Shown in pieces: positions 1-7,829 of a DNA stretch of 64,000 nucleotides. A program made the position numbers and the translations under genes. The notes below the pieces were generated by a model. That model searched no databases. It worked only from the letters and a program-made list of their open reading frames with translations, and was not told where the DNA came from. How positions within the stretch are numbered: the stretch's first letter is position 1; each line of letters begins with the position of its first letter. Origin of the DNA: Shewanella sp. 1CM18E (lineage in GTDB: Bacteria > Pseudomonadota > Gammaproteobacteria > Enterobacterales > Shewanellaceae); the NCBI RefSeq assembly GCF_023161665.1, contig NZ_JALNTW010000006.1, positions 1-64,000 of the forward strand. Direction: 5' to 3'.

Positions 1-76
1 GGCGGAGCGGACGGGACTCGAACCCGCGACCCCCGGCGTGACAGGCCGGTATTCTAACCAACTGAACTACCGCTCC
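1..76 (-). tRNA. tRNA-Asp (anticodon GTC), lacking only its last base at the window edge
   Basis: Read on the minus strand, the sequence folds as a complete cloverleaf. The acceptor stem starts GGAGCGG at 76 and pairs with CCGCTCC near the left edge. There is a D-arm, an anticodon loop with GTC, a GGG variable segment and a T-loop with GTTCGAGTC. The discriminator G and two Cs of an encoded CCA are visible; the final A lies just outside the window. A tRNA-Asp downstream of dnaQ is also found in E. coli (aspV), so the position fits a conserved neighbourhood. Confidence 0.97.
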
Positions 77-92
77 ACATCAAGTGCGGTGA

Positions 93-121
93 ATAATACG
101 TAGAGTGAGGTAGTCCGTCAA
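93..121 (-). promoter_or_regulatory. Sigma-70 promoter of tRNA-Asp
   Basis: On the minus strand, TTGACG (116-121) is followed after exactly 17 bases by TATTAT (93-98). This is one of the best sigma-70 matches in the window. Transcription would begin near 86, about ten bases before the mature tRNA 5' end, as is usual for tRNA genes. The tRNA can therefore be transcribed independently of the dnaQ operon upstream. Confidence 0.8.
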
Positions 122-200
122 TAATTTTTTTTGCTGCCGCCAACTGTATAGCTAAAAAACAAACAATCCGCCGTAAACTTAAACATTAAGCGGTTTAAAT

Positions 201-1526
201 CTATGTTTTTCTAGCTGAAGTGTCTTGGTTTTCTTCTGGCATGGTTAAATCTATCTGATCAAGCTCGAGTAACATTTTCTCTCGCTGTACCTCTTTTTCT
301 AACCTTGCTTCTGTTGCCGCTAACGCTTTTTTAAGGTTACTGCGCTTACGAACGATTAATAAAACAATAATACCCAATACAATTAGGCCACCATTGACTG
401 ACGCCATCCAAAAGATTGCTTTATCTTTAGCTTGCTGCTCTTGCTGTTTAGCCATAGCCTCCGCTTTGGCTGCAAGCTCCTCTTCACTCGGTGGTGGCTC
501 CGGAGGTTGAACAAGGTTAAAAAACAGCTCCGGTAATTGCAGATAAATCTCACGGCCAGTCACTGTAGTCGTTACCGCATTCACTTTTAAATGATAACTG
601 CCAAAATCAGTCACTTTAGGTAGAACGAACTCACTTGTAGATTCTTTAAAAACAGCCATGGTCACAGGCACTGTTTTACCCGTTGGCCCTAAGATTTCAG
701 CGTCTAAATGGGTCTCGTCTAACTTAACTAAAGTGTCATCGACTTTGATCTCTAACTTCCAAATACCTAAGTTAGGATCATCGGGAGTAAGTAGCTCAAC
801 GGTAATTGGCTGCGGCAAAAGCCTAAATGAATCATTATATTCACGATCTAGCACTGCATTTTTGGCTTGGATCTGTAGTCGATAATCGCCCCACGGCTGA
901 TCTAAATCTAAATCGCTGGTAAATATACCGTCATCAGGGCGTTCATCTAATGACTCACCGTTATCACTATAAGCCCCCACAATAAATGTTCCTGCGGCGT
1001 AGTTCTCATCAGTAGGATTATTTTCACTAATAAAGCGCGCAGTCCAGTTCATCATAAAATCGAGACCTGGCAGGCGAACTTTTTGCTCATCGCCAAGTAA
1101 TTGCGCTGTTAATTTTAAACGCTCACCTTGAAATAAAGGTTTAGGGATTGGCTCGACTTCAATAGAAAGTGTGGTGATCTTATCAATCACCGAACCTTCA
1201 ACCACCTGACCAATTAATTGCCATGGCCCCGCCATCGGCTGCTTGATGGTGATCATGTCACCGGTTAACCCTTCCATCCAAGTAACCTTGTCGTCAGGGT
1301 GACGGTCAACATACCACTTACTACCGTCAGGGCGCACAATAATCACAGGTGCACTGCCGTACTCTCTATGAATGAGTAACGTAACAGACTCGACCATATG
1401 ATCGATTCTAAAACGATTTTTTAATTCCGCCGCATGCTTAGACAGCAGCACTTCCGATGCAGCGATACCACTAAATAAAAAGTAGCAAAAAAAGCAAGCC
1501 GTAAAAATGGTAACTCTTTTAGTCAT
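201..1526 (-). CDS. TIGR03503-family envelope protein of unknown function
   Basis: A 441-residue protein with an N-terminal signal peptide (hydrophobic residues about 7-22, then an Ala-rich cleavage region). A long region about 25-340 looks like beta-sandwich modules. One transmembrane helix at about 372-394 is followed by a basic, coiled-coil-prone cytoplasmic tail. This matches the TIGR03503 family known mainly from Shewanella, Vibrio and relatives; no function is established. The early part (residues about 60-100) contains a 'vRPDGSkWy' type segment. It begins 21 bases after the dnaQ stop, so it is probably co-transcribed with dnaQ. Most of the mass is predicted to face the periplasm. Confidence 0.75.
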   Translation of the reverse strand: MTKRVTIFTACFFCYFLFSGIAASEVLLSKHAAELKNRFRIDHMVESVTLLIHREYGSAPVIIVRPDGSKWYVDRHPDDKVTWMEGLTGDMITIKQPMAGPWQLIGQVVEGSVIDKITTLSIEVEPIPKPLFQGERLKLTAQLLGDEQKVRLPGLDFMMNWTARFISENNPTDENYAAGTFIVGAYSDNGESLDERPDDGIFTSDLDLDQPWGDYRLQIQAKNAVLDREYNDSFRLLPQPITVELLTPDDPNLGIWKLEIKVDDTLVKLDETHLDAEILGPTGKTVPVTMAVFKESTSEFVLPKVTDFGSYHLKVNAVTTTVTGREIYLQLPELFFNLVQPPEPPPSEEELAAKAEAMAKQQEQQAKDKAIFWMASVNGGLIVLGIIVLLIVRKRSNLKKALAATEARLEKEVQREKMLLELDQIDLTMPEENQDTSARKT

Positions 1527-1547
1527 AGAGAGACTCTTAAAATGAGA

Positions 1548-2276
1548 TTATCCGCGCCAGAGGCATTGTCCTGATTTAGCAACTAGATCCAATCGCTCTT
1601 CGTGTCTTACTAATTCATCGGCCGATGCAGAGATCACTTTAAGTTTTGTTCTATCAAGACTTAGGCGCTGAATACCACCGCCCTCTTGTCCTGCTTTTTC
1701 ACTTGAAAGGTTAAATTTGGTTTGACCACCTGTCATTAACAGGTAAACGTCAGCCAAAATCTCGGCATCGAGCAATGCGCCGTGGAGATCACGAGCTGAG
1801 TTATCGATACCATAGCGCTTACATAAAGCATCCAAGTTATTCTTTTGACCTGGATGCAAGAACTTAGCGACTTCTAGCGAATCGAGAACCTGACATATGT
1901 CAGTGGTTTTTGGCCCCAATGGCTGCAGCATTGAAAACTCATGATCCATAAAGCTAACGTCGAAGTTTGCGTTATGTGCCACAATCTCTGCGCCATCAAT
2001 AAATTCAATAAAGCTTTGGGCAATTTCATGAAACTTAGGCTTGCTAGCAACAAATTCATTGGTGATACCGTGAACTGCAATAGCCTCTTCATCAATTGCT
2101 TGTTGCGGATTAATGTATTCGTGGTAATGACGCCCAGTTAATCGGCGGTTTATTACTTCAACACAGCCGATTTCAATGATCCTATGCCCCAAATAAATTG
2201 GACCACTTGACTGGTTCATACCTGTCGTTTCGGTATCGAGAATAATTTGACGCTTCGCGCTTGAAACAATATTCAT
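1548..2276 (-). CDS. dnaQ: DNA polymerase III epsilon subunit (3'-5' proofreading exonuclease)
   Basis: A 242-residue DEDDh exonuclease, the usual DnaQ length. Exo I motif DTETTG is at residues 14-19. The Exo II region contains 'HNANFDVSF', and the Exo III region has the conserved HGALLDAEILADVY. The C-terminal tail is the segment that binds the alpha subunit in the family. It removes misincorporated bases as part of the Pol III core. Divergent transcription from rnhA across a 73-base gap reproduces the E. coli rnhA/dnaQ arrangement. The ATG start gives a standard N-terminus, although no strong Shine-Dalgarno is visible. Confidence 0.97.
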   Translation of the reverse strand: MNIVSSAKRQIILDTETTGMNQSSGPIYLGHRIIEIGCVEVINRRLTGRHYHEYINPQQAIDEEAIAVHGITNEFVASKPKFHEIAQSFIEFIDGAEIVAHNANFDVSFMDHEFSMLQPLGPKTTDICQVLDSLEVAKFLHPGQKNNLDALCKRYGIDNSARDLHGALLDAEILADVYLLMTGGQTKFNLSSEKAGQEGGGIQRLSLDRTKLKVISASADELVRHEERLDLVAKSGQCLWRG

Positions 2277-2349
2277 ATGAATTTATACATTTCTCAGTTA
2301 AATATTTTGGGTATACTCGCCCAGCAATTATAGCTATGGTAGCAACTTG

Positions 2350-2829
2350 ATGACTGGACTGAAACAGATCTCTATCTATACCGACGGTTCTTGCCTCGGA
2401 AATCCTGGCCCTGGTGGTTATGGCATCGTTTTAAAGTATAAAAAGCAAACAAAAGAAATTGCCGAGGGTTTTGCCCTTACAACCAATAACCGCATGGAGC
2501 TACTTGCCCCTATTATCGCACTTGAAGTACTTAAAGTGCCATGTCAGGTTATATTGACCAGCGATAGCCAATATATGCGCCAAGGGATCACACAATGGAT
2601 CCACGGCTGGAAACGCAAAGGCTGGATCACCTCGGCCAATCAACCGGTAAAAAATGTCGATTTATGGAAGCGACTCGACGCCGTATCACAGCTACACCAA
2701 ATTGATTGGCGCTGGGTAAAAGGTCATGCTGGCCATACCGAAAACGAGCGCTGTGATGTACTTGCTCGTAAAGCTGCAGAAGCAAAACCATCGCAAGAAG
2801 ACACGGGTTACATCGAGCAGCAAAGCTAG
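2350..2829 (+). CDS. rnhA: Ribonuclease HI
   Basis: A 159-residue type 1 RNase H that degrades the RNA strand of RNA-DNA hybrids (Okazaki primers, R-loops). The acidic catalytic set is visible: D in [12 protein letters not shown] (residues 9-20), E in [10 protein letters not shown] in TSDSQYM and D in [10 protein letters not shown]. The W-rich handle helix (WKRKGW) is also present. I place the start at the ATG at 2350; the TTG immediately before it is in frame but unlikely. It lies divergent to dnaQ and convergent with the LysR gene. Confidence 0.97.
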   Translation: MTGLKQISIYTDGSCLGNPGPGGYGIVLKYKKQTKEIAEGFALTTNNRMELLAPIIALEVLKVPCQVILTSDSQYMRQGITQWIHGWKRKGWITSANQPVKNVDLWKRLDAVSQLHQIDWRWVKGHAGHTENERCDVLARKAAEAKPSQEDTGYIEQQS

Positions 2830-2892
2830 ACGATTAACTCTAGGTTATTGAAACTAAACCTAACAAGACTCAATCAAAGTCCGCTTTTACAT

Positions 2893-3789
2893 TCAGCCAT
2901 CGGTATTTAGGAACATCTTATTAAATTTAATAAATTCTAAGCCGATGGGCGTAAAGTTACGGCTCTTGTGGTGTATGCGATAGAACTTGCGCTCTAATGA
3001 TAATCCCTCGACTTGAATAACAGCTAACTCTTTGCGGATTAGCTCTTTTTCAAGAGTAAGCTCAGACAAGACTCCTAAGCCAGCGCCTTGTTTAACCGCT
3101 TGTTTAATCGCATCGGGCGTTGAGAAACGAAATTTTTCCTGTGGCTGCATATCAAGCGCATTAGCTGCGTTAACAAAGTAATCACGGGTACCAGAGCCTT
3201 CTTCTCGCATCACCCAAGGCATATCATGTAGCGCACTTGGGGCAACACTCTGCCCTGCTAATGGGTGCGCGGGATGACAAAACACCAATAATTTGTCTTT
3301 ATGCCACGCCTCAACAGCAATACGGCTATCAAGGCATTGTCCCTCAATAAAACCCATTTCACTTCTAAACTCTAACACCGCATTTATCACAGCTTGAGTA
3401 TTATCAATATCTACATTCACTAACGTATTGGTATGCTGCTGACAAAAAGCCACTGCCGACTTAGCCAATAAGTAATTACCTATGGTTGAGCTTGCACTGA
3501 CATTTAAATTACCGCCAAGCTCGGCTCCCGCCGGAGAAAACGCATGCTCTATTTGCTCAATTTTCTGTAAAGCTTCGGTTGCTAATGGCAATAATAAACT
3601 ACCTTGCGAATTTAAACGCAAGCGGTTGCCAATTCGCTCAAATAATCGCGTATCGAGCTGTTTTTCAAGTTCAGATAATGCCATTGATGCAGCAGGAGAA
3701 GATAAATTAACTAACTCCGCCGCTTTAGCCACTTGGCCGCTGCGCGCTACAGCTTCAAAAATAGCTAACTGTTTTAGTGTTATTCGCAT
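2893..3789 (-). CDS. LysR-family transcriptional regulator, YeiE-like
   Basis: A 298-residue LysR regulator. The winged helix-turn-helix is at residues 1-65 (ITLKQLAIFEAVARSG, then LSSPAASMALSELEKQL), followed by a linker helix and a LysR substrate-binding domain. ASSTIGNYLL near residues 99-108 and GFIEG near 146-150 closely resemble E. coli YeiE as I recall it. YeiE-type regulators respond to small sulfur or oxyanion ligands, but the ligand here is unknown. It begins 8 bases downstream of the methyltransferase stop, so the two probably form one transcript. The target genes cannot be inferred from the sequence. Confidence 0.88.
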   Translation of the reverse strand: MRITLKQLAIFEAVARSGQVAKAAELVNLSSPAASMALSELEKQLDTRLFERIGNRLRLNSQGSLLLPLATEALQKIEQIEHAFSPAGAELGGNLNVSASSTIGNYLLAKSAVAFCQQHTNTLVNVDIDNTQAVINAVLEFRSEMGFIEGQCLDSRIAVEAWHKDKLLVFCHPAHPLAGQSVAPSALHDMPWVMREEGSGTRDYFVNAANALDMQPQEKFRFSTPDAIKQAVKQGAGLGVLSELTLEKELIRKELAVIQVEGLSLERKFYRIHHKSRNFTPIGLEFIKFNKMFLNTDG

Positions 3790-3797
3790 TGATATTC

Positions 3798-4550
3798 TTA
3801 TGATTGATTTGACGATTTAGAAACATGGCCTGTACGCCCTGCACTCGGTGCTGTTGACCAACTGGGTTGCTTTACTTTCCGCTTGGCTTGAATGGGCGTT
3901 AACGGACTTTCAAGTTTTTTAGCAACCAGTACATAAATACTGCCTGTACTTGGTAACCAAGATTTAAGCGCATGGGACCAAATATTATCGGGTTTGACGT
4001 CACTTAGCAGGTGATGATGTAATAAACGTTCATCAGCAACGACTTGATAACCCAATAAGCCGAGCCAGTCTTTCACCCGTGACGGCGTAAAAAATCGGCC
4101 ATTCCATGGGATCTCATTCTGATGTTTAGGTAGTATTTGGCCAATAAACATTGGGCTTAGTGGATTAAAACCACTAATAATAAGATGGCCTCCGGATACC
4201 AACACCCTGTCAATTTCTCGCAAAAGCCGATAAGGGTCTGTTTCGAACTCTAAAATGAAGTTCATCACCACAGCGTCAACACTGACATTTTGAATAGGCA
4301 GTTGGCTGTAGTCACCTCGAATATGCGCTTGAGGCTCATCAAATAACCCATATTGCCGATTAATCCCTACATTGGTTTTATCGATTTTTTGGCTTAATGG
4401 GCCCAAGTTAAGCATGTAATAACCAAAAATTCTTGCCCACCAAGGTGATAAAGCTTCCTCGAGGCTTTCACGAATGATCGCTCCGTTAGGCAGCTCTGAC
4501 CAATGAGAAGGTTTTAGTGCTAGTTCAGATTGCGACAAATCAATCTCCAA
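3798..4550 (-). CDS. SAM-dependent methyltransferase (class I, YafS-like)
   Basis: A 250-residue class I methyltransferase of the Methyltransf_11 type. A conserved N-terminal block holds 'SPWWARIFGYYMLNLG'. The acidic loop and strand around VDAVVMNFILEFETDPYRLLREIDRVL match motifs II/III, followed by GGHLIISGFNPLSP, characteristic of the YafS subgroup. The usual GxGxG motif is weak, as in E. coli YafS. In E. coli, yafS also sits between gloB and rnhA, so synteny supports the call. The substrate is unknown. The C-terminus is basic and Ser/Pro-rich and may be flexible. Confidence 0.82.
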   Translation of the reverse strand: MEIDLSQSELALKPSHWSELPNGAIIRESLEEALSPWWARIFGYYMLNLGPLSQKIDKTNVGINRQYGLFDEPQAHIRGDYSQLPIQNVSVDAVVMNFILEFETDPYRLLREIDRVLVSGGHLIISGFNPLSPMFIGQILPKHQNEIPWNGRFFTPSRVKDWLGLLGYQVVADERLLHHHLLSDVKPDNIWSHALKSWLPSTGSIYVLVAKKLESPLTPIQAKRKVKQPSWSTAPSAGRTGHVSKSSNQS

Positions 4551-4686
4551 ATTCCTTGATACCCTACTTTAATAACGAAAGCGGTATACAAGCAACTGCT
4601 TTGCTCAGTAAACTGGTCTCAGTGCTCAAATTAGTGCTCAAATAAATGAACTCGAGCGATTTACTTCTTACTTAGAGAGTTTCAGT

Positions 4687-5463
4687 ATGTTACAGATAAC
4701 ACCACTTCCCGCTTTTAACGATAATTATATCTGGACGTTGCAAACTGAGCAAAGTACAGGTGTTTATGTGGTCGACCCAGGTGATGCTCAAGTTGTGATT
4801 GACTACGTCACCAACAAAAAGTTGACCTTACAGGGGATACTCATTACCCACCACCACCATGATCATACTGGTGGAATTGCAGCACTATGTGCCCATTTTG
4901 GTAAAGATATTCCAGTATATGGCCCGCAAGCCGAAAATATCCAAGGGATTAGCCGCCCAATAACTGCGCAGGCCACGGTCACTCTAGAAGGCTTAGAACT
5001 AGAAGCAAAAGTCATTCAAGTTCCTGGGCATACCTTAGGCCACATTGCTTACTTAATTGACAATCTACTCTTTTGCGGTGACACGCTATTTAGCGGAGGC
5101 TGTGGGCGTTTATTTGAAGGGACCGCTGAGCAAATGTATCAGTCATTAAGTCAGCTAAGTGAACTACCAGACGATACTAAAGTTTACTGCACCCACGAAT
5201 ATACGTTAGCAAATTTACGCTTTGCTTGTGCAGCAGAACCCAACAACCAAAAGTTGCAAGAATATGTGCAACAAGCAAACCAGCTACGAGCACAAAATAT
5301 ACCTACGTTGCCATCATCAATTGGCCTCGAAAAGGCAATAAACCCATTTTTACGAGCAGATTGTGCAGAAATTCAACAAATTTTAGCCGTTCAATTCCAA
5401 CAACCTATAACAAATACGCTGCAAAGCTTCGCACTTCTGCGTCAATGGAAAGACAATTTCTAA
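4687..5463 (+). CDS. gloB: Hydroxyacylglutathione hydrolase (glyoxalase II)
   Basis: A 258-residue metallo-beta-lactamase-fold hydrolase. It converts S-lactoylglutathione to D-lactate and glutathione, the second step of methylglyoxal detoxification. The metal-binding THHHHDH motif is at residues 54-60. The later ligands are visible in VPGHTLGH, the Asp in FCGDTLFSGGCGRLFEGT, and His in CTHEYTLANLRFA. The C-terminal domain has the glutathione-binding family segment near NPFLR. Length equals the usual about 250. It is divergent from the methyltransferase gene and followed by a terminator. Confidence 0.96.
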   Translation: MLQITPLPAFNDNYIWTLQTEQSTGVYVVDPGDAQVVIDYVTNKKLTLQGILITHHHHDHTGGIAALCAHFGKDIPVYGPQAENIQGISRPITAQATVTLEGLELEAKVIQVPGHTLGHIAYLIDNLLFCGDTLFSGGCGRLFEGTAEQMYQSLSQLSELPDDTKVYCTHEYTLANLRFACAAEPNNQKLQEYVQQANQLRAQNIPTLPSSIGLEKAINPFLRADCAEIQQILAVQFQQPITNTLQSFALLRQWKDNF

Positions 5464-5500
5464 AAAATAATCTACAATAGCCCGCTATTCCAGCGCCACT

Positions 5501-5525
5501 AAGCCAGATTTATTCTGGCTTTTTT
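5501..5525 (+). terminator. Rho-independent terminator of gloB
   Basis: Stem AAGCCAGA (5501-5508) and TCTGGCTT (5514-5521) with a five-base loop, followed by a run of T to 5525. It lies 38 bases after the gloB stop and separates gloB from mltD. Confidence 0.85.
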
Positions 5526-5553
5526 GAGCCTAATTAGAGGACACAGATTTTAG

Positions 5554-7113
5554 ATGCGCGTACCATTTTTATTCGTCGCGGGGGGGATTGCCCTGCTGAC
5601 AGGTTGTCAAACTTTAGACAGCCAGAAGACTGATGAAGGGACCCCTGCTACTCCGATAGCAATAGAACAAATCAAAGTAGCTCCTGTTATACCTGAAGTA
5701 GTAGAAACAGTTGAGATCACTGATATATGGCAACGCATTCGCCTCGACATGCAGATGGAAGTACCAGATGAAAAGCTAGTACGCCAATACCGTGACTGGT
5801 ATATCAAGCATCCACAGCATTTAGAGCGTGTATCGGAACGTGCAACACCGTTCATGTACCTGATTGTTGAAGAGATTGAAAAGCGTGATCTACCGATTGA
5901 GCTAGCTTTACTGCCAATTGTAGAAAGTGCGTTTGATCCGTTTGCCTATTCACACGGTGCCGCGTCTGGCCTTTGGCAGTTCACTTCTCCTATGGCTCGC
6001 CATTTTGGGTTAAAGATGAACTGGTGGTATGACGGTCGTCGTGATGTACCAGCAGCAACAACTGCAGCGCTAGACATGCTTGAATACCTGCATGGTAAAA
6101 CAGGTCAAAACTGGTTATATGCAATCGCAGCCTATAATACAGGTGAAGGTCGAGTGATTAATGCAGCTAAGCGTAATGCCAAAAAAGGCATTTCAACTGA
6201 TTTTTTCAGCTTGAACTTACCACGTGAAACTGAGCGTTATGTGCCGCAACTACTCGCTCTTGCCGATGTGATTAAAAATGCTGATAAGTACGGTATTAAG
6301 CTCACACCTATTAGTAACGAGCCTCAAATTGAAGTTGTGGATATTGGTAGCCAAATTGATTTAGCACTTGCTGCTGATATCGCCAATATGACGACATCTG
6401 AGCTACATAAGCTAAACCCGGGTTACAACCGCTGGGCAACGGCGCCAGAAGGGCCACATAAACTGGTATTGCCAGTTGATAAAGCTGATGCTTTTAAAGT
6501 TGCACTCAATAAAACCCATACTAACGAGCGTCTTAACTGGGAACGTTATCAAATTAAATCTGGTGACAGCCTAGGATTAATCGCCAAGCGTTACAAAACC
6601 ACGGTATCTGCATTAAAGTCAGTTAATGACATTAAAGGCAACATCATTGTTGCAGGTAAGTTTTTGCTAATACCTGTTTCAGCTAAGAGCCTAGATGAAT
6701 ATTTATTGTCTGCCGATCAACGTTTAAACCGCCAGCAAAATAAAGCACGCGGCTCAAGCAAGATCACATACAAGGTACAGTCTGGTGATTCGCTATGGAA
6801 AATTGCTAAGCAGCATAAAGTGAAAACCGCACAGCTTGCGAGCTGGAACAGCATGGCGCCAAAAGATCCGTTACAAATTGGTCAAAAGCTAGTAATTTGG
6901 TCAGGTACGCGTTCAAACAGCCAAGGCTTAAGCGAAGTGATGCGTACTGTTAATTATAAGGTACGTAACGGCGATTCATTAGCTCGTATCGCAGGCAAGT
7001 TTAACGTTAGCGTTAATGATTTAGTGCGTTGGAACTCACTTGAAAAGAGTAAATATATTCAGCCTGGTCAAATGCTCAAGCTGTATGTAGATATGACAAA
7101 AGTTAGAGCATAA
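5554..7113 (+). CDS. mltD: Membrane-bound lytic murein transglycosylase D with three LysM repeats
   Basis: A 519-residue outer-membrane lipoprotein that cleaves the MurNAc-GlcNAc bond, forming 1,6-anhydroMurNAc. The lipobox ends LLTGC (Cys18, then Gln, favouring the outer membrane). The SLT domain (about residues 105-230) has the catalytic Glu in LPIVESAFDP and the ASGLWQF and AYNTGEGRV motifs. Three LysM peptidoglycan-binding repeats begin near residues 333, 405 and 466, each with a GDSL core. E. coli MltD (452 aa) has two LysM repeats, so this copy has one extra. It follows gloB, as in E. coli. It has its own terminator. Confidence 0.95.
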   Translation: MRVPFLFVAGGIALLTGCQTLDSQKTDEGTPATPIAIEQIKVAPVIPEVVETVEITDIWQRIRLDMQMEVPDEKLVRQYRDWYIKHPQHLERVSERATPFMYLIVEEIEKRDLPIELALLPIVESAFDPFAYSHGAASGLWQFTSPMARHFGLKMNWWYDGRRDVPAATTAALDMLEYLHGKTGQNWLYAIAAYNTGEGRVINAAKRNAKKGISTDFFSLNLPRETERYVPQLLALADVIKNADKYGIKLTPISNEPQIEVVDIGSQIDLALAADIANMTTSELHKLNPGYNRWATAPEGPHKLVLPVDKADAFKVALNKTHTNERLNWERYQIKSGDSLGLIAKRYKTTVSALKSVNDIKGNIIVAGKFLLIPVSAKSLDEYLLSADQRLNRQQNKARGSSKITYKVQSGDSLWKIAKQHKVKTAQLASWNSMAPKDPLQIGQKLVIWSGTRSNSQGLSEVMRTVNYKVRNGDSLARIAGKFNVSVNDLVRWNSLEKSKYIQPGQMLKLYVDMTKVRA

Positions 7114-7144
7114 AAGTTAGAGTATAAAGACGAACTGTAAAATA

Positions 7145-7172
7145 GAAAGGCGACCTTAGGTCGCCTTTCTTT
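7145..7172 (+). terminator. Rho-independent terminator of mltD
   Basis: A perfect 11-bp stem GAAAGGCGACC / GGTCGCCTTTC with a three-base loop TTA, then TTT. It lies between the convergent mltD and lipoprotein genes. The reverse strand has only a weak T tract. Confidence 0.88.
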
Positions 7173-7211
7173 GCTTAAACAACTGTATATTAAGTATTAC
7201 TGGTAATAATA

Positions 7212-7829
7212 TTAGTAACTATAAGTGACTTTGCTCATTGCTGGTTTTTGAGACTCTGTTGCTTTACCAGCAAACACAGCTTCTAAACGATAGCCCTTGC
7301 CAATTTTAGCTGCAACATCTGCTGGAATTTTAAATTTCACGTTTTGTGTTTTCCCTGCTGGCATTACAGTCTCGCGTATCGCTTGGGTAAACATCATCTC
7401 ATTTGACCATGCCCAGATCTTGCTACCTTGTGCGTCCAATAACCAAAGATCTGCCGTCATGCCCGACATAAACATCAGCGGCACGCCATATGACTGATTA
7501 TTCGTATACTGCAAGGTCACATTTGCCTTGTCAGTCACGAGTAATTTGGCTTCTAACAATGCGTGCTCCATAGGTCTATCCTTTTTTGAGCCTTTATTAT
7601 TGGCACCACTATCTGCAATTTTAGCTTTAGCAGCATCTGTAACTATAACAGCTTGCAAAACTGGCTGAGCTTGAGGCTGTAGGTTTGGCGCCGTAACCGT
7701 CTGAGCAGTCTGCTCTTTACCTTGTGGCGTTTGCATTAACGCAGGCTCAGTAACAGCTTCACTAACTTGTTGTCCAGAGCAACCAATCAAACTCAAGCCT
7801 ACGAAAGCAAGTAAAGTTTTAACTAGCAT
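7212..7829 (-). CDS. Lipoprotein with a BsuPI-type (intracellular proteinase inhibitor-like) domain
   Basis: A 205-residue protein with a lipoprotein signal peptide (SLIGC, Cys17, followed by Ser), so probably an outer-membrane lipoprotein. Residues about 25-85 are a low-complexity Gln/Ala/Thr linker. Residues about 92-200 form a beta-sandwich resembling the BsuPI domain, with the family pattern of a 'y.N.s' strand, a 'lwdaqGskiWaWS' strand and a 'l.aGktqnvkfkip' strand. Members are found in many bacteria; proteinase inhibition is shown only for the Bacillus namesake, so no inhibitory role is claimed. Its ATG directly abuts the stop of the AsmA-family gene, indicating one operon. Confidence 0.75.
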   Translation of the reverse strand: MLVKTLLAFVGLSLIGCSGQQVSEAVTEPALMQTPQGKEQTAQTVTAPNLQPQAQPVLQAVIVTDAAKAKIADSGANNKGSKKDRPMEHALLEAKLLVTDKANVTLQYTNNQSYGVPLMFMSGMTADLWLLDAQGSKIWAWSNEMMFTQAIRETVMPAGKTQNVKFKIPADVAAKIGKGYRLEAVFAGKATESQKPAMSKVTYSY

